Under the pieces are notes generated by a model that worked only from the letters and a program-made list of their open reading frames with translations, searched no databases and was not told the origin of the DNA. The position numbers were made by a program, and so were the translations under genes. Of a stretch of 64,000 nucleotides of DNA, positions 23,541 through 36,207 are shown piece by piece. Every line of letters starts with the position of its first letter. The first letter of the stretch is position 1. This stretch comes from Cryptomeria japonica (taxonomy: Eukaryota; Streptophyta; Pinopsida; Cupressales; Cupressaceae): contig NC_081410.1 in the NCBI RefSeq assembly GCF_030272615.1, positions 140,160,849 through 140,224,848 on the forward strand. Direction: 5' to 3'.

Positions 23541-25168
23541 CCCGCCCTTAAGATGAACTTAGGGAGTAGCTAAAAACAACTAAGGACTAAAAAACATGTA
23601 AAAAATGTAGGAAAGCAACAATGGGTCCCGACAACTAGGCCTGATGAGGTACCAAGTACAATAAAATCTCTGTAAAGTGGAGAAAAAGGAGAAAAACCTA
23701 TGGGAACAAAAATCCTCTCCAAGAAGAGATGAAATCTCAAGTGAAGGACTAAGAAGCCTCCAAACAAGAGTGTTCCAGAAGATAGGAACAAAAAAAGAGA
23801 ATGAAGAACACCACTGGAGCAAGAAATAACTGCAAACACCATTGAAGAGTAACTACTAATCTGAAGAACCTCCACTGAATAGAACATGACCAGGTAGAGA
23901 AGACTGTAATCTGCATGAGTTTCCTCAAATGACACTACTCCAATCAGATAGCAAACAAAGGCAAACAACTGAACTTGAAGATACAGATGGCATTAAACAC
24001 CAAAGCCTGAAGATCTGATCAATCAAACTAAGGAAGCATTATAACCAACATGACAAACCTCCCCATAATGCTAAAAAGGGAGAGGGACATGTACATTGAA
24101 AAGAACGACCAACAAGAACTGCATGATGAAGAACCAAGAACAACGAAGGTGCAGATAAAGTACATAATGTCATGGAAGGAACACTCACTTGACACACATC
24201 ATGAGGCTAATGTCATGGAAGGAACACTCACATGACAAAGGTAGATGGCAAACAAAGGAAAACATCAACCCCCCCATGGCACTTTATAAGTAATGCATGT
24301 ATAGTAAGGCGCAAGATGTGCAAGATCCCAAGTATACAATGCATGATGGAACTTTATCTCAGTGCATTTACATAAATAAAATGCTACAATGATCAAAAGA
24401 GATAGAAGACTGGAAACAAAAAGAACAGCCAAAGACAAGACATCCTACTCAAAGAAAGAGATCCCATGACCTGAAACATCCAAGATATTCACTAGAGTGT
24501 TGAAAAGCAAAAAATTGAATAAAATATGCCTGGAGCAGAATCTGGAAAGAAAACTCATATGAATGGAAAGAACACAAAAAATTATTTCCAACAATATAAA
24601 GTTTTCATAAAATGGAGTTCGAATGCTCAAGTTATGTCTCCTGGAGTACAAAAAGGAACCTCTGACTTTGACAGCAAAAAATGCCATGAAAAAAGAAAAA
24701 TCAAAATTTGAAACCTCCAAATTTGGATAGATCTCAAAAAGAGCTTTTCGATAATATAAGGTTTTTGAAAAAGCGCCTTCGTATGACCAAGTTATGACCA
24801 AAAGAAAACAAAACCTTCTTGAAAGGCATTAAAAAAGTAAAAAAAAAAAAAATTTATTTTTTTTGACGAAAATTTTCTGATGCATTTGTAGGTATAGCTG
24901 TACGGATTTTCGTGCCCCGAAAAACATGCCAATAAAAAATCATGCCCCAAATGCCCCTATCACAAAAATAAGCAAATTATATATCAAAATTCATGGAATC
25001 AACCTTCTGAATCCAATCGTGAGGTCCTTTTGGCACCAAAATGTACCAAAAAATCAGCTACCCCCAGAAATGGAAAAAAAAAACAACAGCACAAACCCCT
25101 GAATACACAAATCTGAAGAACAAGGCCCAAAATCTCTCATGAAGAGAACATGGGCATGCAGATCTAGA

Positions 25169-25180
25169 GCTCTGATACCA
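25169..25180 (-). promoter_or_regulatory. Element B primer-binding site
   Basis: Minus-strand TGGTATCAGAGC abuts the LTR with no gap. It is complementary to initiator tRNA-Met. Confidence 0.9.
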
Positions 25181-25506
25181 TATTGGAGTTGAGGAAAAAT
25201 CAACTCTACAGCTCCCAAAGATCACCTGCATGCAAACCTGTCATAGAAAGAGAGAAGCAAAATAGCTATGGAGGCCAAAATTCAGAGATCCAGAAAAGAG
25301 TCATATTGATTGTGCAACAAGAATGCAATTCAATAATTACAGTTGTTATGAAAATACAAAGAGAGAATCCTTATAAAAGGATACTCGAAACCCTAAAGGA
25401 GAAAAACCTAAAGAATTATAAGATTCCTAAGTTTAGCTTAAGCATAGAGTATAATAGACTAATAATTAAATAAATAATTATTAGTTAATAAAAGATTACT
25501 CTAACA
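25181..25506 (-). repeat. Element B LTR (5' LTR on the minus strand)
   Basis: Partner of 23212-23540. It abuts the minus-strand PBS at 25169-25180 on its inner side and the tgaaa duplication on its outer side. Confidence 0.92.
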
Positions 25507-27378
25507 TGAAATAACTAAGGATGACATGTTAAAGAATGTACAGTTTTACTATGATCATTTAGAGAATGATGAACAAAGAGAGGTAGAGGAAGCAATATTA
25601 TTATATTTGGATATTTATAAGAAAGCCTTGATAGAAATTGAAGATCAAATATCGACATAATTGTATGATATGTTAGATGCTAGGAGACTATCAGCAATGC
25701 AAGAAGACAAACACATAAAAATTCAAGAGCTGTTATCTATTTGTGTTTCTATTACTCTATAAGAAATGGATAGGGCACTTGAGGTAGCAGATAGAAAAGT
25801 CTTTAACAACAAACATAAAATAACCAGTCTGATGCTAGGAAGGGTAAATGAGATAATAAAGGAGACCCGCAAGGCATGGGTTAAGTTCTTTGGAGAGAAC
25901 TGAGGTTTCTTTACTTCACTAGAATCAAAATCAAACACTGCAAACACCCCAGTTGAAGGAAAAGGAAAGGGTATTATGGGTACTTCACCCTCAATTTTGA
26001 AAAATATTAAGATAGTGGAAATTAAGCCCCCGATAGATATAAATGTACAGACAAATGTTGAGACACCAACAAATACAAAGAGTGAAAAGGTTGATAATGT
26101 ACAAGATACTAATGTTGAGGATAACAATCATCCAGATACAAATGTACAGGTTGAGGTTACAGTTCCTACAGAGGAACCGACAGTTACAGAGACTACACCA
26201 AGTGGCGAAGCCACCTTTGCAAGTGAGGAAGCTATTAAGGACAAGTCATCAGAGGAGAAGAAAGGGGAATCCGATAGGGAACTGGTAGTAGGTTCATCAT
26301 TATTGTCAATTGACACCTCGTAGTTGGTAAAGAAGAACATAACCGAGATGAGTCCTACTGAACTCATGATGATGGCTGCACAAAAATTGATGAAGGAGGG
26401 ATCTATGGATAAAGGGATTATTGATCAGTCTATCAGTGTTTTACACATACTAGTCCCAAAGTGCAAGATTGACAAGGAAGTGAGCCCATCTGGAAATCTT
26501 AAGACAATTACTGAGCACATTTCAAAGGATTTTCAATCCTTGCAGTAAATTTCAAATAGGCAAGCACTAGAGAGGTTCACACAGGCTAAAAGAGCTACAT
26601 TTGATCAGGTGATTGAATCCGAGAAGAAGAAGATTGACGAAAAGCTGAAACTAATAGATAATTCTTTGAAGAAATGTACAAATATATATAGAGTATGTTG
26701 TAACACATATATACTTATAGTTAATGTGGATAAGAAGATTAAGGAATTTTAGGAGAAAACTACAAGTATAACTAATTCTTTTGATGGATTGACTTCATTG
26801 ACTACATCCATTGATGGTCAAATTTTGGTTTTGGAAGCCCAAATTTCTGTTCTTGAGAAAGAAAAAGACCAAATCATAAGAAGGGCTAGAATTTTGAGAG
26901 GCTTGGTGAGTCCCCGGTTGGATTCACTCAGTGTACATAAGAAGGAGTGTATGGATATGGTTGGAAAGCCCACACAGACAGAGATAAGTGAGAAATAATC
27001 ATTTGCTCATATTCTAAATGGACATATCTATTTCCAACACTTTCAAAACTGGTTGGGATACTTATCTTGAGCTATTGGACAAGGCTTATCTGAAAATTTT
27101 CAAATTTGTTAAGCTTTGATAAGATATTTTTGGGATACTCATTGTACAGTTTTGGATCTTTGACATTCTTTTAGAATTTTTGATGGCATTAATGTCAAAG
27201 GAGGAGTGATATAGATGTGAAAAAGAAAAAAGGGAGTTGTATTCATTAGATGAAGATATAGAGATATGGAGTATGGAGTTATTTGCATTGATGAATATTC
27301 AGCTCAGAGGGAGTAGGCAAGATGGAACTGACAGATGAAACCATGACCATTTTTCACATGAGTGTTGCCATCAATGCC

Positions 27379-27390
27379 AAAGGGGGAGAT
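27379..27390 (+). promoter_or_regulatory. Element A polypurine tract
   Basis: AAAGGGGGAGAT lies immediately before the 3' LTR start at 27391. It primes plus-strand synthesis. The same AAAGGGGGA tract precedes the corresponding LTR of element D. Confidence 0.9.
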
Positions 27391-28119
27391 TGTTGGCAAT
27401 TGACACTCAATTGGTTGGTTTCACTATGTTGTCATTGATGGCAACATGGTATCTTGTTCCGGCTTCATGTTTTGGTTCACTTGTGTACCGATAGGCACTT
27501 CACAAACACTACACCGACATTGGCACCGACAAGATAGAAGGATTTCTTTGGGTACTGGAAATGTAGGCCAACATGGTTAAGAATAAGGTTATCGGTATTG
27601 GAGGCTGACATCTCTTGGATCTGGCATTGGTAATTATTTTTGATATTCCTGTATTTATATTATCTAGCTGACATGTATATTGATATTGTAATTATCTTTG
27701 TAAGCCAACATAAGGCATGATAAGTTGTATAGGGTATATAGGTCAGTTGGATTAGATCATTTTGATATGGATATGGTAATTGTAATGGTAATGGAGATGT
27801 GGATGTGATATGATGTGAAATATATCAGAGAGACTATGTATGTGAGGATATTTATGTAAGGGTTATTTGGTAAAGGGTTTAGGGTTTCAAACTGAAATAG
27901 ACAAAGCTTAACCAAAACTATATTCTGGCATAGAAGATGTTATCTTTTGTAGTTCAACACTTTTCCAGATTGTAGTATGGATTTATATGTAGTCAGTGAG
28001 ACTCCTTTTGTGATTGAGCAGTGTGCTCTAGGCTATAAGCCTTCTTGCAAGTGCATGCCCCTTATATTTTGTAATATCTCTTCATATGGCCAGTGGATTG
28101 ATATTGTGGGTCATAAATC
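27391..28119 (+). repeat. Element A 3' LTR, left part
   Basis: Matches the first three-quarters of the 5' LTR, beginning TGTTGGCAATTGACAC. It is interrupted after GTCATAAATC by element C; the remainder is at 35988-36202. Confidence 0.92.
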
Positions 28120-29726
28120 TGATGTAGAGGGGAAGCTCACTCCTACTGGGTTTTCTTATTCTTGATGTCTACTTAGGTTGTCTCTTGAACCATCCAATGG
28201 TTCCACTATTTCCAACCTTCCAAAGGTTGTAGGGCCCACCCTTAATGACCTTCCCAAGGTCCTTAGACTAAGGTGACCTTCTCTTGTTTAGTGAGTGTCC
28301 AACACTCCTTATCAGAGACCTTCCTACTCAACACTTTAACCAAGAGCCAACCCTCTCTACCATAGGATCTTCATTACACATGACCAACACATTTAGGAAT
28401 GATTTTACTTAGTTTTCCAACCCTATCCCTTCATTTATGGACTTTGGTGTTTACCGGTTTCAAGCTTTAGGACCAATTTGCTCTTTTAGGCCTACTAGGA
28501 GACCTAGTCCAATTAGCCCTACCAGTGAGGTATTTTACACTTATCTGCGCAAAGTCTTGTACACCGGTATGAAATATTTAGCTATTCAGATACACTTTTG
28601 GAAACTTCATACAATATCACAAAATTGGACATGGGTTTGGTTGCTAACCATCCTAACCCTTTTTAAGGCCTAATTTTCTCCTTTTAAGCCTACAAAATAG
28701 GGTTTTGCTCAAATGCCTTTACCAATCCAAATGGCCAAGGATTATGATGATTTTCTCAACTCTGTACACCCATGAGGATTTCTAATCCAACTGGGATTCA
28801 AATCAATACAATAGATTTACCCATCTAGGGCATGTTGTCCATGATCCCCATTGCTTGCCAACTCAACGTGCCAAGCCTAGGGTATGGTGGCAAATATGGA
28901 GTTTAGTCTCCCTTGTTTTAAATTTTTTTTGAAAGCATACTTTACAAGTCCTCCTAGAATTCCACAATGTTTTAGTATGGAGTTCCATCATGGAATGCTA
29001 GGTATGAGCCATAGAGTCTTCAAAACCCTTGTTTTAGGGTCTTTAGGACCCGCCTGTAACAAAAATGACAAAAATTACAAACTATAACACTTCAAAACCT
29101 CAAATCACCATGAAATGAAAGGTATGTCTCTGCACTAACAATTCATGCCTTGGTTTGGGCTTAGAAATCCATACAGACCGTACAATGTCAATGAAACTCA
29201 ACTCAACTAACTGAAAATACAATTTTTGAAAGGCTAAACTTGCTTTTCTTTATTCAGATCTTCAACCAACATTCTCATCGGTTGTCCCAAGCCTTACATC
29301 AGACTTGGGGTGGTTACAAATGTATTTAACTGAAAAAGACAACCAACTAGCCGTTGGTGTTTGAAAAATGCAAATGTTGCAAAGTTGTTATGAGTAACTT
29401 TTGCAACTTTTAACAACTTTTCCATAGTTGAGCAACTTTTGCTGAAATCAAACCTAGGTCACTTATAAAGGTTCAAATGACCTTAAAACCTCCTAGACTA
29501 CATCAAACCATCCTATTCTAACACTATACCAACTAATTCTACCAAAATGCTCTATCTGGCACCCTTAAGAGCTAATAGACCAACATTGGTCAAACAATAA
29601 CTCCTAGGGTCCTTACATCATCTAAGAAATTATTCAAAATCCTATTGACCTTATTACAAACAAAAATCACATGATTCCAAACTCTTGGAACCTACAAAAC
29701 TAAATTTCTCAAGTGCTCCTGCACCA
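28120..29726 (-). repeat. Element C 3' LTR
   Basis: 1607 bp, the partner of 34402-35987. On the plus strand it begins tgatgtagagg and ends tgcacca. Confidence 0.92.
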
Positions 29727-29747
29727 TGCTCTGAGGGTAAGAAGAAC

Positions 29748-32700
29748 TCAAGTCTCTTGAGTGGATAAAGATTGGACAGTGGTACCATGTTGTATGATGT
29801 CTGTCTCTAACATCCATGTAGCTTCTGACTTTGGTAGCTTTGCCCATTCGATCAAATAGTCTATATAGACTCCTCTCCTAGTCTTTTTCATAATCTTAGA
29901 ATCCAAAATGCATTCCAATGTGACCGGTTGGCTTGGAGGTAAATCTTGTAACCGGTCTACATCTTCTATAGCAGTAGGTTCTTCTTGATTTGTAGCTATC
30001 TGAGACCCTTTGTATGGATACAAATCACTTACATTGAAGCTTGGGGATATGCCTAAGTTTGGAGGTAACTCCAACTCATATGCGTTATTGCCAAATTTAT
30101 GCATCACCTTAAGAGGTCCAATCTTCTTCATGCATAGCTTACGAGGTTGTCCCTTGGGTAGCCTCTCCTTTCTCAAGTAGGACAACACTAGATTACCAAC
30201 CTTATAGTGTACTTCTCTTCTTTTCTTATCTTCTAGTGCCTTGTACTTCTCATTGTGTTTCTGCAATGTCTTCTTGACTTTCTCATGTAGCTCTTTTATA
30301 TTCTCTGCAAAGTTTTCCCCTTGTGAACTTCTATGGTCCATAGGACTGAGGTCTCTAAGTTCCAAGATTCCCCTAGGATGACATCCATAAACAATTTCAA
30401 AGGGACTCTAACCCATGCTTGTATTAACTGAGTCATTGTAGGCATACTCTGCTTGACCCAATACTAGATCCCAAGCGTGTCCATGTTGTTTGGTGAGACA
30501 TCTCAACAAGTTACCTAAGGATCTATTAACCACTTTAGTTTGACCATCTGATTGTGGATGGTATGCTGATGAAAAGGAAATTTTTGTGCCTAGTTTCTTC
30601 CATAAGATTCACCAAAAGTGACTTACAAATTTAGTGTCTTTGTCACTCATAATGCTAACCGGTAAGCCATGAATCCTCACAACTTCCTTGAAATCCTTGA
30701 AGAATAGCACTGCTATGTAAGAGGCATCATTTTTGCATTTGCAAGGCACAAAGTGTGCCATCTTGCTAAATCTATCCAGTATGACAAAAACATTGTCATA
30801 CCCTCTTGGATTCCTAGGAAAACCAAGTACAAAGTCCATGCTCAAACATTCGCACGGTCTGGTTGGTATGCCCAATGGTAGATATAAACCTGCATTGTTG
30901 GAGGTTCCTTTAGCTCTCTGACATATAGGTCATTACTCCACAAACCTTCTAACATCTGACTCAAGTTTAGGCCAATGGTAAAACCGCCCAATATTCTCTA
31001 AAGTCTTGTCAAGACCAAAATGTCCTCCTAAGCTGCCTTGATGCTTCTCCTTATGAATATTGTCTCTCATAGAGCACCGAGGTATGAAAAGTAAATGTCC
31101 TTTAAACAAAAGGCCTTCCTGCAACATGAAATTAGAATATGCAACATGCCAAACATTAGTAAACTTGGTGCAAACATCGTATGCTTCACCAAATTCCTTG
31201 ACACCTTGGTATAGGTCTTTGAGATCATTTAATCCCTCACTTTGGAGCTGCACCTCTTGGATGGTAAGAACTCTCCTACTTAAGGCATCTGCTACCTTAT
31301 TGGTGACTCCTTTCTTGTGTTTGATGGAAAAGGTATAGGCTTGCAAGTGCTCAACCCATTTTATGTGTCTTTGATGTAACTTCTCCTGTCTATTCAAGAA
31401 GCTAAGTGCATGGTTGTCAGTATAAACTATGAATTCCTTGGGAAGTAGATAATGCCATCATTTCTTAAGGGCTTGTACCATGGCATAAAACTCTAGGTCA
31501 TAGGTAGAATAATTTTGTTTTGCCTCATTGAGCTTCTCAGAGAAAAATGCTACCAGATGACCTTCTTGGCTCAAAATTGCTCCTATTGCCAACTTGCTAG
31601 CATCACACTCCACTCTAAAGAGCTTATTGAAATCAGGGAGCCTAAGATAAGGTAGTTCTACTAATTTTTGTTTCAACAACTCAAACCCTTTGTCTGTTGC
31701 ACTAGTCCACTTAAACTGACATTTCATTCCTCCTTTGATGGTGTTCAATATGGGTGCACATACATGGCTAAACCCTCTAATAAACTTCCTATAATGAAGC
31801 TAACCCATGAAAAATTCTCACATCTCCTATTGATTTAGGATAGGCCAATTAACTATTGCATCTACCTTTGTTGGATCCATTTTCAAACAACCTTGAGAAA
31901 CTACAAAACCAAGATATACTAGTTCAATTCTGAAGAACTCACACTTGTCTAAGTTGATTGTCAACTTTTCTTGATGTAGCTTCCTCAAGACCTGATCCAA
32001 ATGCTTGATATGCTCCTTCCTTAACCTACTAAAAATTAGAATGTCATCAAGATAAACAATAACAAATTTACCAATAAATTCTGTAAGCACTTCATTCATG
32101 AGTCTCATGAAGGTGCTAGGTGCATTTGTGAGCCCAAAAGGCATCACCAACCATTCATAGAGCCCCTCAGTAGTCTTAAAGGCTATTTTCCACTCATCTC
32201 CAGGTCTGATCCTTATTTGATGATAACTTGATTTCAAATCCACCTGTGTTAAGTAACAAGCTCCTCCTAAGTAATCCATTAGGTCCTCAATTCTTGGCAT
32301 TGGAAATCAGTATCGGATGGTAATCTTGTTGATGGCTCTTGAGTCAGTGCACATTCTCCATTTGCCATCTTTCTTAGGTACCAAAACAATAGGTACCATA
32401 CATGGGCTTAAACTCTTCTTTATCAACCCCTTATCTACCAATTCTTGCACTTGTCTTGCTATTTCTTCATTTTGAGTAGGTGTCATTTTGTAAGCAACTT
32501 TGTTTGGCAAGGTAGATCGAGGTATGAGGTCGATCTGATGGTTCAGATCTCTGTATGGGGGTAAAGCATCTGATATCTCATTTACAACAATGTCTTTGTA
32601 CCGATCCAACACTGTCTTCACTTCTTGAGGTACTCACGGTTTGGGTTCAGTGTTTGCCTCTTCTTTTGGTTTCACTATGATCGTATATCCTTGGTTCCCT

Positions 32701-33264
32701 TCATGCTTCAAGTCTTTTAGGAACTCCTTCCCATTAAGTAACATTACACTTGAACCTACATGTCTTTCTTCTCCCTAAACAACAAAAGGATCCATTTGGA
32801 ACTTCCTCCCTTCCTTGGTCATAACATAAGAGTTCTTCTCCCCATCATGTATGGCTTTGACATCATATTTCCAAGGGCGTCCAAGAAACAAATGGCATGC
32901 ATCCATGGGTAGTATATCACATAGTACTCTATCCTTATACTCTCCAATTTCAAAGTCTATCCAAGCTTGCTCATCAACTAACACATGTTTTCCTTTACTC
33001 AAACATGATACCTTATAGGGATTGGTGTATGGCAACCTTTTCAACTTGAGTTTATCTACCATCTCAACTGCTACAATGTTCTCAGTAGACCCTGAATCCA
33101 CTATGACCCTACAAATCTTACCATATGATTTTCAAGTGGTTTTAAAGAGTGTCTTTCTTTGAGTAGGTTCTTTGGCATGTGGTACCTTCAATAAGGTCCT
33201 CCTTAACATCAGATTCTCTCCATCTAGAACTAGTCCAACTTTGCTGATTGGTGAGGTAACACTT
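29748..33264 (-). pseudogene. Element C pol: protease, RT, RNase H, integrase, chromodomain
   Basis: All segments lie in one minus-strand frame broken by stops. Protease: MDSGSTENIV (33101). RT: VPIVLVPKKDGKWRMCTDSR (about 32400), [26 protein letters not shown] and YLDD (about 32060). RNase H: FRVECDASKLAIGAIL (about 31620) to about 31300. Integrase: an HHCC zinc finger (about 31040-30930) then [11 protein letters not shown] (about 30840) and SDKDTKF (about 30630), with the third acidic residue in a damaged part. A GPY/F-like segment follows, then a chromodomain (about 29920-29790) with LECILDSK, YLIEWAK and EATWM. The chromodomain places it among chromoviruses. The C-terminus stops at 29748, close to the 3' LTR. 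Confidence 0.92.
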
Positions 33265-34327
33265 TGATTGCCTTCCTCCTACACCAACTGAGGTGTCCTT
33301 TCACCTACATAAGAACTTGAAGTCTTTCCAGGACACCGGTTCATTGTGTGGCCCACTTGATGACAATGAAAACATTTACTAGTGAAAATTGTGGGTCCTC
33401 TTCCTTGTGTGCCAAATTTGCCTCTAAAGTTGTTTCTTCCTCTAGAGTTGCCTCTAACTGACCATTCTTGTTGAAGTTATCCCCATTATTTTCAATTTGA
33501 TTGTCTTCTTCATTCTTCCAGAGTTATGACCCCTTCCAAAGGTTCCTCTTCCTCTGAATCCTTTACCACCTCTGCCTCTTTGATTGAACTCACTTTTCCT
33601 CTTGATCTTGTCCTCTGCCCTTAAAGACAATTGAAAACACTTATGACTATCTCAGGATCCAACATGTTGATTTCATCTTGGATGTTTTGTCTTAGGCCAT
33701 TTAGGTATCTTGCTACCTTCTCCACTTCTCCCTCTTGTTTCCTTTCTCTTAGAGTTAGTTTGTTGAACTCTTGTGTGTAGGCACTCACATCCATTTCTCT
33801 TTGCTTCAAACTCATAACTTCTTGTGTATCTACACCTCATAATCTAGAGGCATGAATTGAGTTTTGATTCTGATCTTCATTCTCTCCCAAGAGGTGATCT
33901 TCTTTCTCCTGGTTTGTTCCCTTTCTTCTTGCATTATGTTCCACCACACTAGAGATGATCCTTTCAACTTTGTCTTAGCCATATTGACCCTCTTTCCTTC
34001 TGCAACCTCCTTGTATTCAAAATGATTATTCAAAGCTTCTATCCAATCCAATAGCTCTTCTCCATTTAGGCTACCACTATAGACCGGTAAACCATCTAGG
34101 CTATCTTTGTTGAGTGATTTAAGAACATCCAAGAAGATTTGCTGATCTTTCTCCAACTCCTTCTTTTCTATCACCACTCCTATGACATCTATATCTTCAT
34201 CATCAGTTTCATCACCCCACTATGTGATCTTGCCCTTACCTTTCTTGGTGTCTTGCTCACGGGCTTCACTAAGCATGTCTTGGACCAACTTCCTAATGGC
34301 CTCTTGACTCATTTCCTTAGGTGGCAT
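33265..34327 (-). pseudogene. Element C gag
   Basis: Starts with a minus-strand ATG at 34327 (MPPKEMSQEAIRKLV). It reads a retrotransposon gag core with LPVYSGSLNGEELLDWIEAL, WWNIMQEE and ERMKIRIKTQFMP, then after a frameshift near 33820 continues LKQREMDVSAYTQEFNKL and a VARYLNGLR segment. One CX2CX4HX4C knuckle (CFHCHQVGHTMNRC) lies at 33333-33374. This is the capsid and nucleocapsid of a Gypsy element. One TAG interrupts the N-terminal part. The gag/pol boundary given is approximate because the frame is continuous into pol. Confidence 0.88.
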
Positions 34328-34386
34328 GCTGTTGGCTTATGATTCTACCTCTTGGTCTGACATACACCACTTTGTTTAATCAAGTG

Positions 34387-34398
34387 GCTCTGATACCA
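34387..34398 (-). promoter_or_regulatory. Element C primer-binding site
   Basis: Minus-strand TGGTATCAGAGC, three bases inside the 5' LTR. It is complementary to initiator tRNA-Met. Confidence 0.9.
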
Positions 34399-34401
34399 AT
34401 C

Positions 34402-35987
34402 TGATGTAGAGGGGAAGCTCACTCCTACAGGGTTTTCTTATTCTTGATGTCTCCTTAGGTTGTCTCTTGAACCATCTAATGGTTCCACTCTTTCCAACCT
34501 TCCAAAGGTTGTAGGGCCCACCCTTACTGACCTTCCCAAGGTCCTTAGACTAAGGTGACCTTCTCTTGTTTAGTGAGTGTCCAACACTCCTTATCAGAGA
34601 CCTTCCTACTCAACACTTTAACCAAGAGCCAACCCTCTCTACCATAGGATATTCATTACACATGACCAACACATTTAGGGATGATTTTCCTTAGCTGTCC
34701 AACCCTATCCCTTCATTTATGGACTTTGGTATTTACTAGTTTCAAGATTTAGGACCAATTTTCTCTTTTAGGCCTACTAGAAGACCTAGTCCAATTAGCC
34801 CTATTGGTGAGATATTTTGTAGTTATCTGCCCGAAGTCCTATACACCAGTATGAAATCTTTCACTTTTTAGATACCCTTTTGGAAACTTCATACAATATC
34901 ACAAAATTGGACATGGGTTCTAACCATCCTAACCCTTTTCAAGCCTAATTCCCTCCTTTTAAGCCTACAAAATAGGGTTTTGCTAAAATGCCTTCACTAT
35001 TCCAAATGGCCAAGGATTCTGATGATTTTCTTAGGTCTATACACCCATGAGGATGTCCAATCCAACCTGGATTCAAATCCATCCAATAGATTTACCCATC
35101 TAGGGCTTGTTGTCCATGATCCCCATTGCTTGCCAACTCAACGTGCCAAGCCTAGGGTATGGTGGCAAATCTAGAGTTTAGCCTCCCATGTCTTAAAAAA
35201 AAATTGAAATCATACTTTACAAGGCCTCCTAGCATTCCACAAGGTTTCAGTATAGAGTTCCACCATGGAATGCTAGCTATGAGCCATAGAGTCTTCAAAA
35301 CCCTTGTTTTAGGGTCTTTAGGACCCGCCTGCAACAAAAATGATAAAAATTACAAACTATAACACTTCAAAACCTCAAATCACCATGAAATGAAAGGTAT
35401 GTCTCTGTACTAACAATTCATGCCTTGTTCTAGGCTTAGAAATCCGTACATACCGTACAATGCCAGTGAAACTCAACTCAACTCGCTGAAAACACAATTT
35501 TTGAAAGGCTAAACTTGCTTTTCTTTATTCAGATCTTCAACCAACATCCTCATCGGTTTTCCCAAGCCTTATATTGGCCTTGGGGTGGTTACAAATATCT
35601 TTAACTGAAAAAGACAACCAGCTAGCCATTGGTGTTTGGAAAATGCAAATGTTGCAAAGTTGCTATGAGCAACTTTTTACAACTTTTACATAGTTGAGCA
35701 GATTTTGCCCAAATCAAACCTAGGTGACTTCTAAAGGTTCAAATGACCTTAAAACCTCCTAGAATACATCAAACCATCCTATTCTAACACTATACCAACT
35801 TATTCTACCAAATGCTCTATCTGGCACCCTTAAGAGCTAATAGACCAACATTGGTCAAACAATAACTCCTAGGGTCATTACATCATCTGAGCACTTATTC
35901 AAAATCCTATCGACCTTATTAAAAACCAAAATCACATTATTCCAAACTCCTGGAACCTACACAACAAAAATTTTCAAGTCTGCACCA
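34402..35987 (-). repeat. Element C 5' LTR
   Basis: 1586 bp. On the minus strand it starts TGGTGCAGA and ends CCTCTACATCA, next to the PBS. It matches 28120-29726 with visible but limited divergence, so the insertion is not recent. Confidence 0.92.
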
Positions 35988-36202
35988 AAATGCCATCGTG
36001 GGCTTTCCTCTTTGAGGTTTTCCACATATAATTATGTGTTATGGTTCTCATTTTTGTGATTGGCTTATTGGTTGCTTTACTTCTTTCAATTTTGTATGTA
36101 CTATTATATTGGTTGGTGTATTCATGTTTTAGTAAAGCCAAAATTGATCATTCTGGTATAGCACTGATTCACCCCCTATCTCAGTGTTATTAGATTCCAA
36201 CT
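35988..36202 (+). repeat. Element A 3' LTR, right part
   Basis: Continues the 3' LTR after element C, starting aaatgccatcgtggg and ending attccaact, where the 5' LTR ends attccaaca. The first five bases (aaatg) are the target duplication of element C (aaatc on the other side). Confidence 0.9.
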
Positions 36203-36207
36203 GTTTG

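Larger units (their letters stand above)
23212..25506 (-). mobile_element. Element B: short non-coding LTR element inside element A
   Basis: Two 326-329-bp LTRs (23212-23540 and 25181-25506) enclose about 1.64 kb without coding capacity. On the minus strand a tRNA-Met-type PBS directly follows the LTR at 25169-25180. A perfect 5-bp target duplication, tgaaa, lies at 23207-23211 and 25507-25511. The short LTRs, the TGTTAGAG start (minus strand) and the PBS suggest a deletion derivative of a Copia-like element. It interrupts element A ORF2. Confidence 0.92.
21626..26998 (+). pseudogene. Element A ORF2: accessory protein with GLPxxG signature, split by element B
   Basis: ATG 21626 opens a frame with a globular N-terminal region (21626-22720). 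It contains RRVHGEF (about 21985), the signature ITGLPQVG (about 22050-22073), MIIGYK, LNSISSSCIFAAYKM and a Leu-rich helix region. A frameshift near 22670 leads to a Lys/Glu-rich, nuclear-signal-like tail (KKGRKRKEPE, about 22896). The frame is cut at 23211 by element B and resumes at 25507 with DEQREVEEAILLYL. It ends after further coiled-coil segments at TAA 26996-26998, with several stops. Element D ORF2 is homologous along most of its length. I recognise no named domain; a remote relation to the plant mobile domain is conceivable from the GLPxxG block. Confidence 0.72.
28120..35987 (-). mobile_element. Element C: Gypsy chromovirus inside element A's 3' LTR
   Basis: About 7.9 kb on the minus strand, with LTRs at 34402-35987 (5') and 28120-29726 (3'), PBS at 34387-34398 and a gag-pol frame ending in a chromodomain. 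The target duplication is aaatc (28115-28119) versus aaatg (35988-35992), one mismatch. The surrounding LTR reads through correctly when C is removed. Two frameshifts or stops per domain show it is dead. Being inside A's LTR, it is younger than A. Confidence 0.93.
19139..36202 (+). mobile_element. Element A: LTR retroelement without pol, with two nested insertions
   Basis: The 5' LTR (19139-20087), tRNA-Met-type PBS, ORF1 (gag-like), ORF2 (accessory), PPT and 3' LTR are all present, in plus orientation. The 3' LTR is split by element C (28120-35987) and the internal region by element B (23212-25506). Without these the element is about 6.9 kb. No protease, integrase, RT or RNase H frame is visible anywhere, so it must depend on enzymes supplied in trans. 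Target duplication: gttag at 19134-19138 versus gtttg at 36203-36207, one mismatch. Element D has the same plan, which makes this a family and not a single deletion product. Confidence 0.85.
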
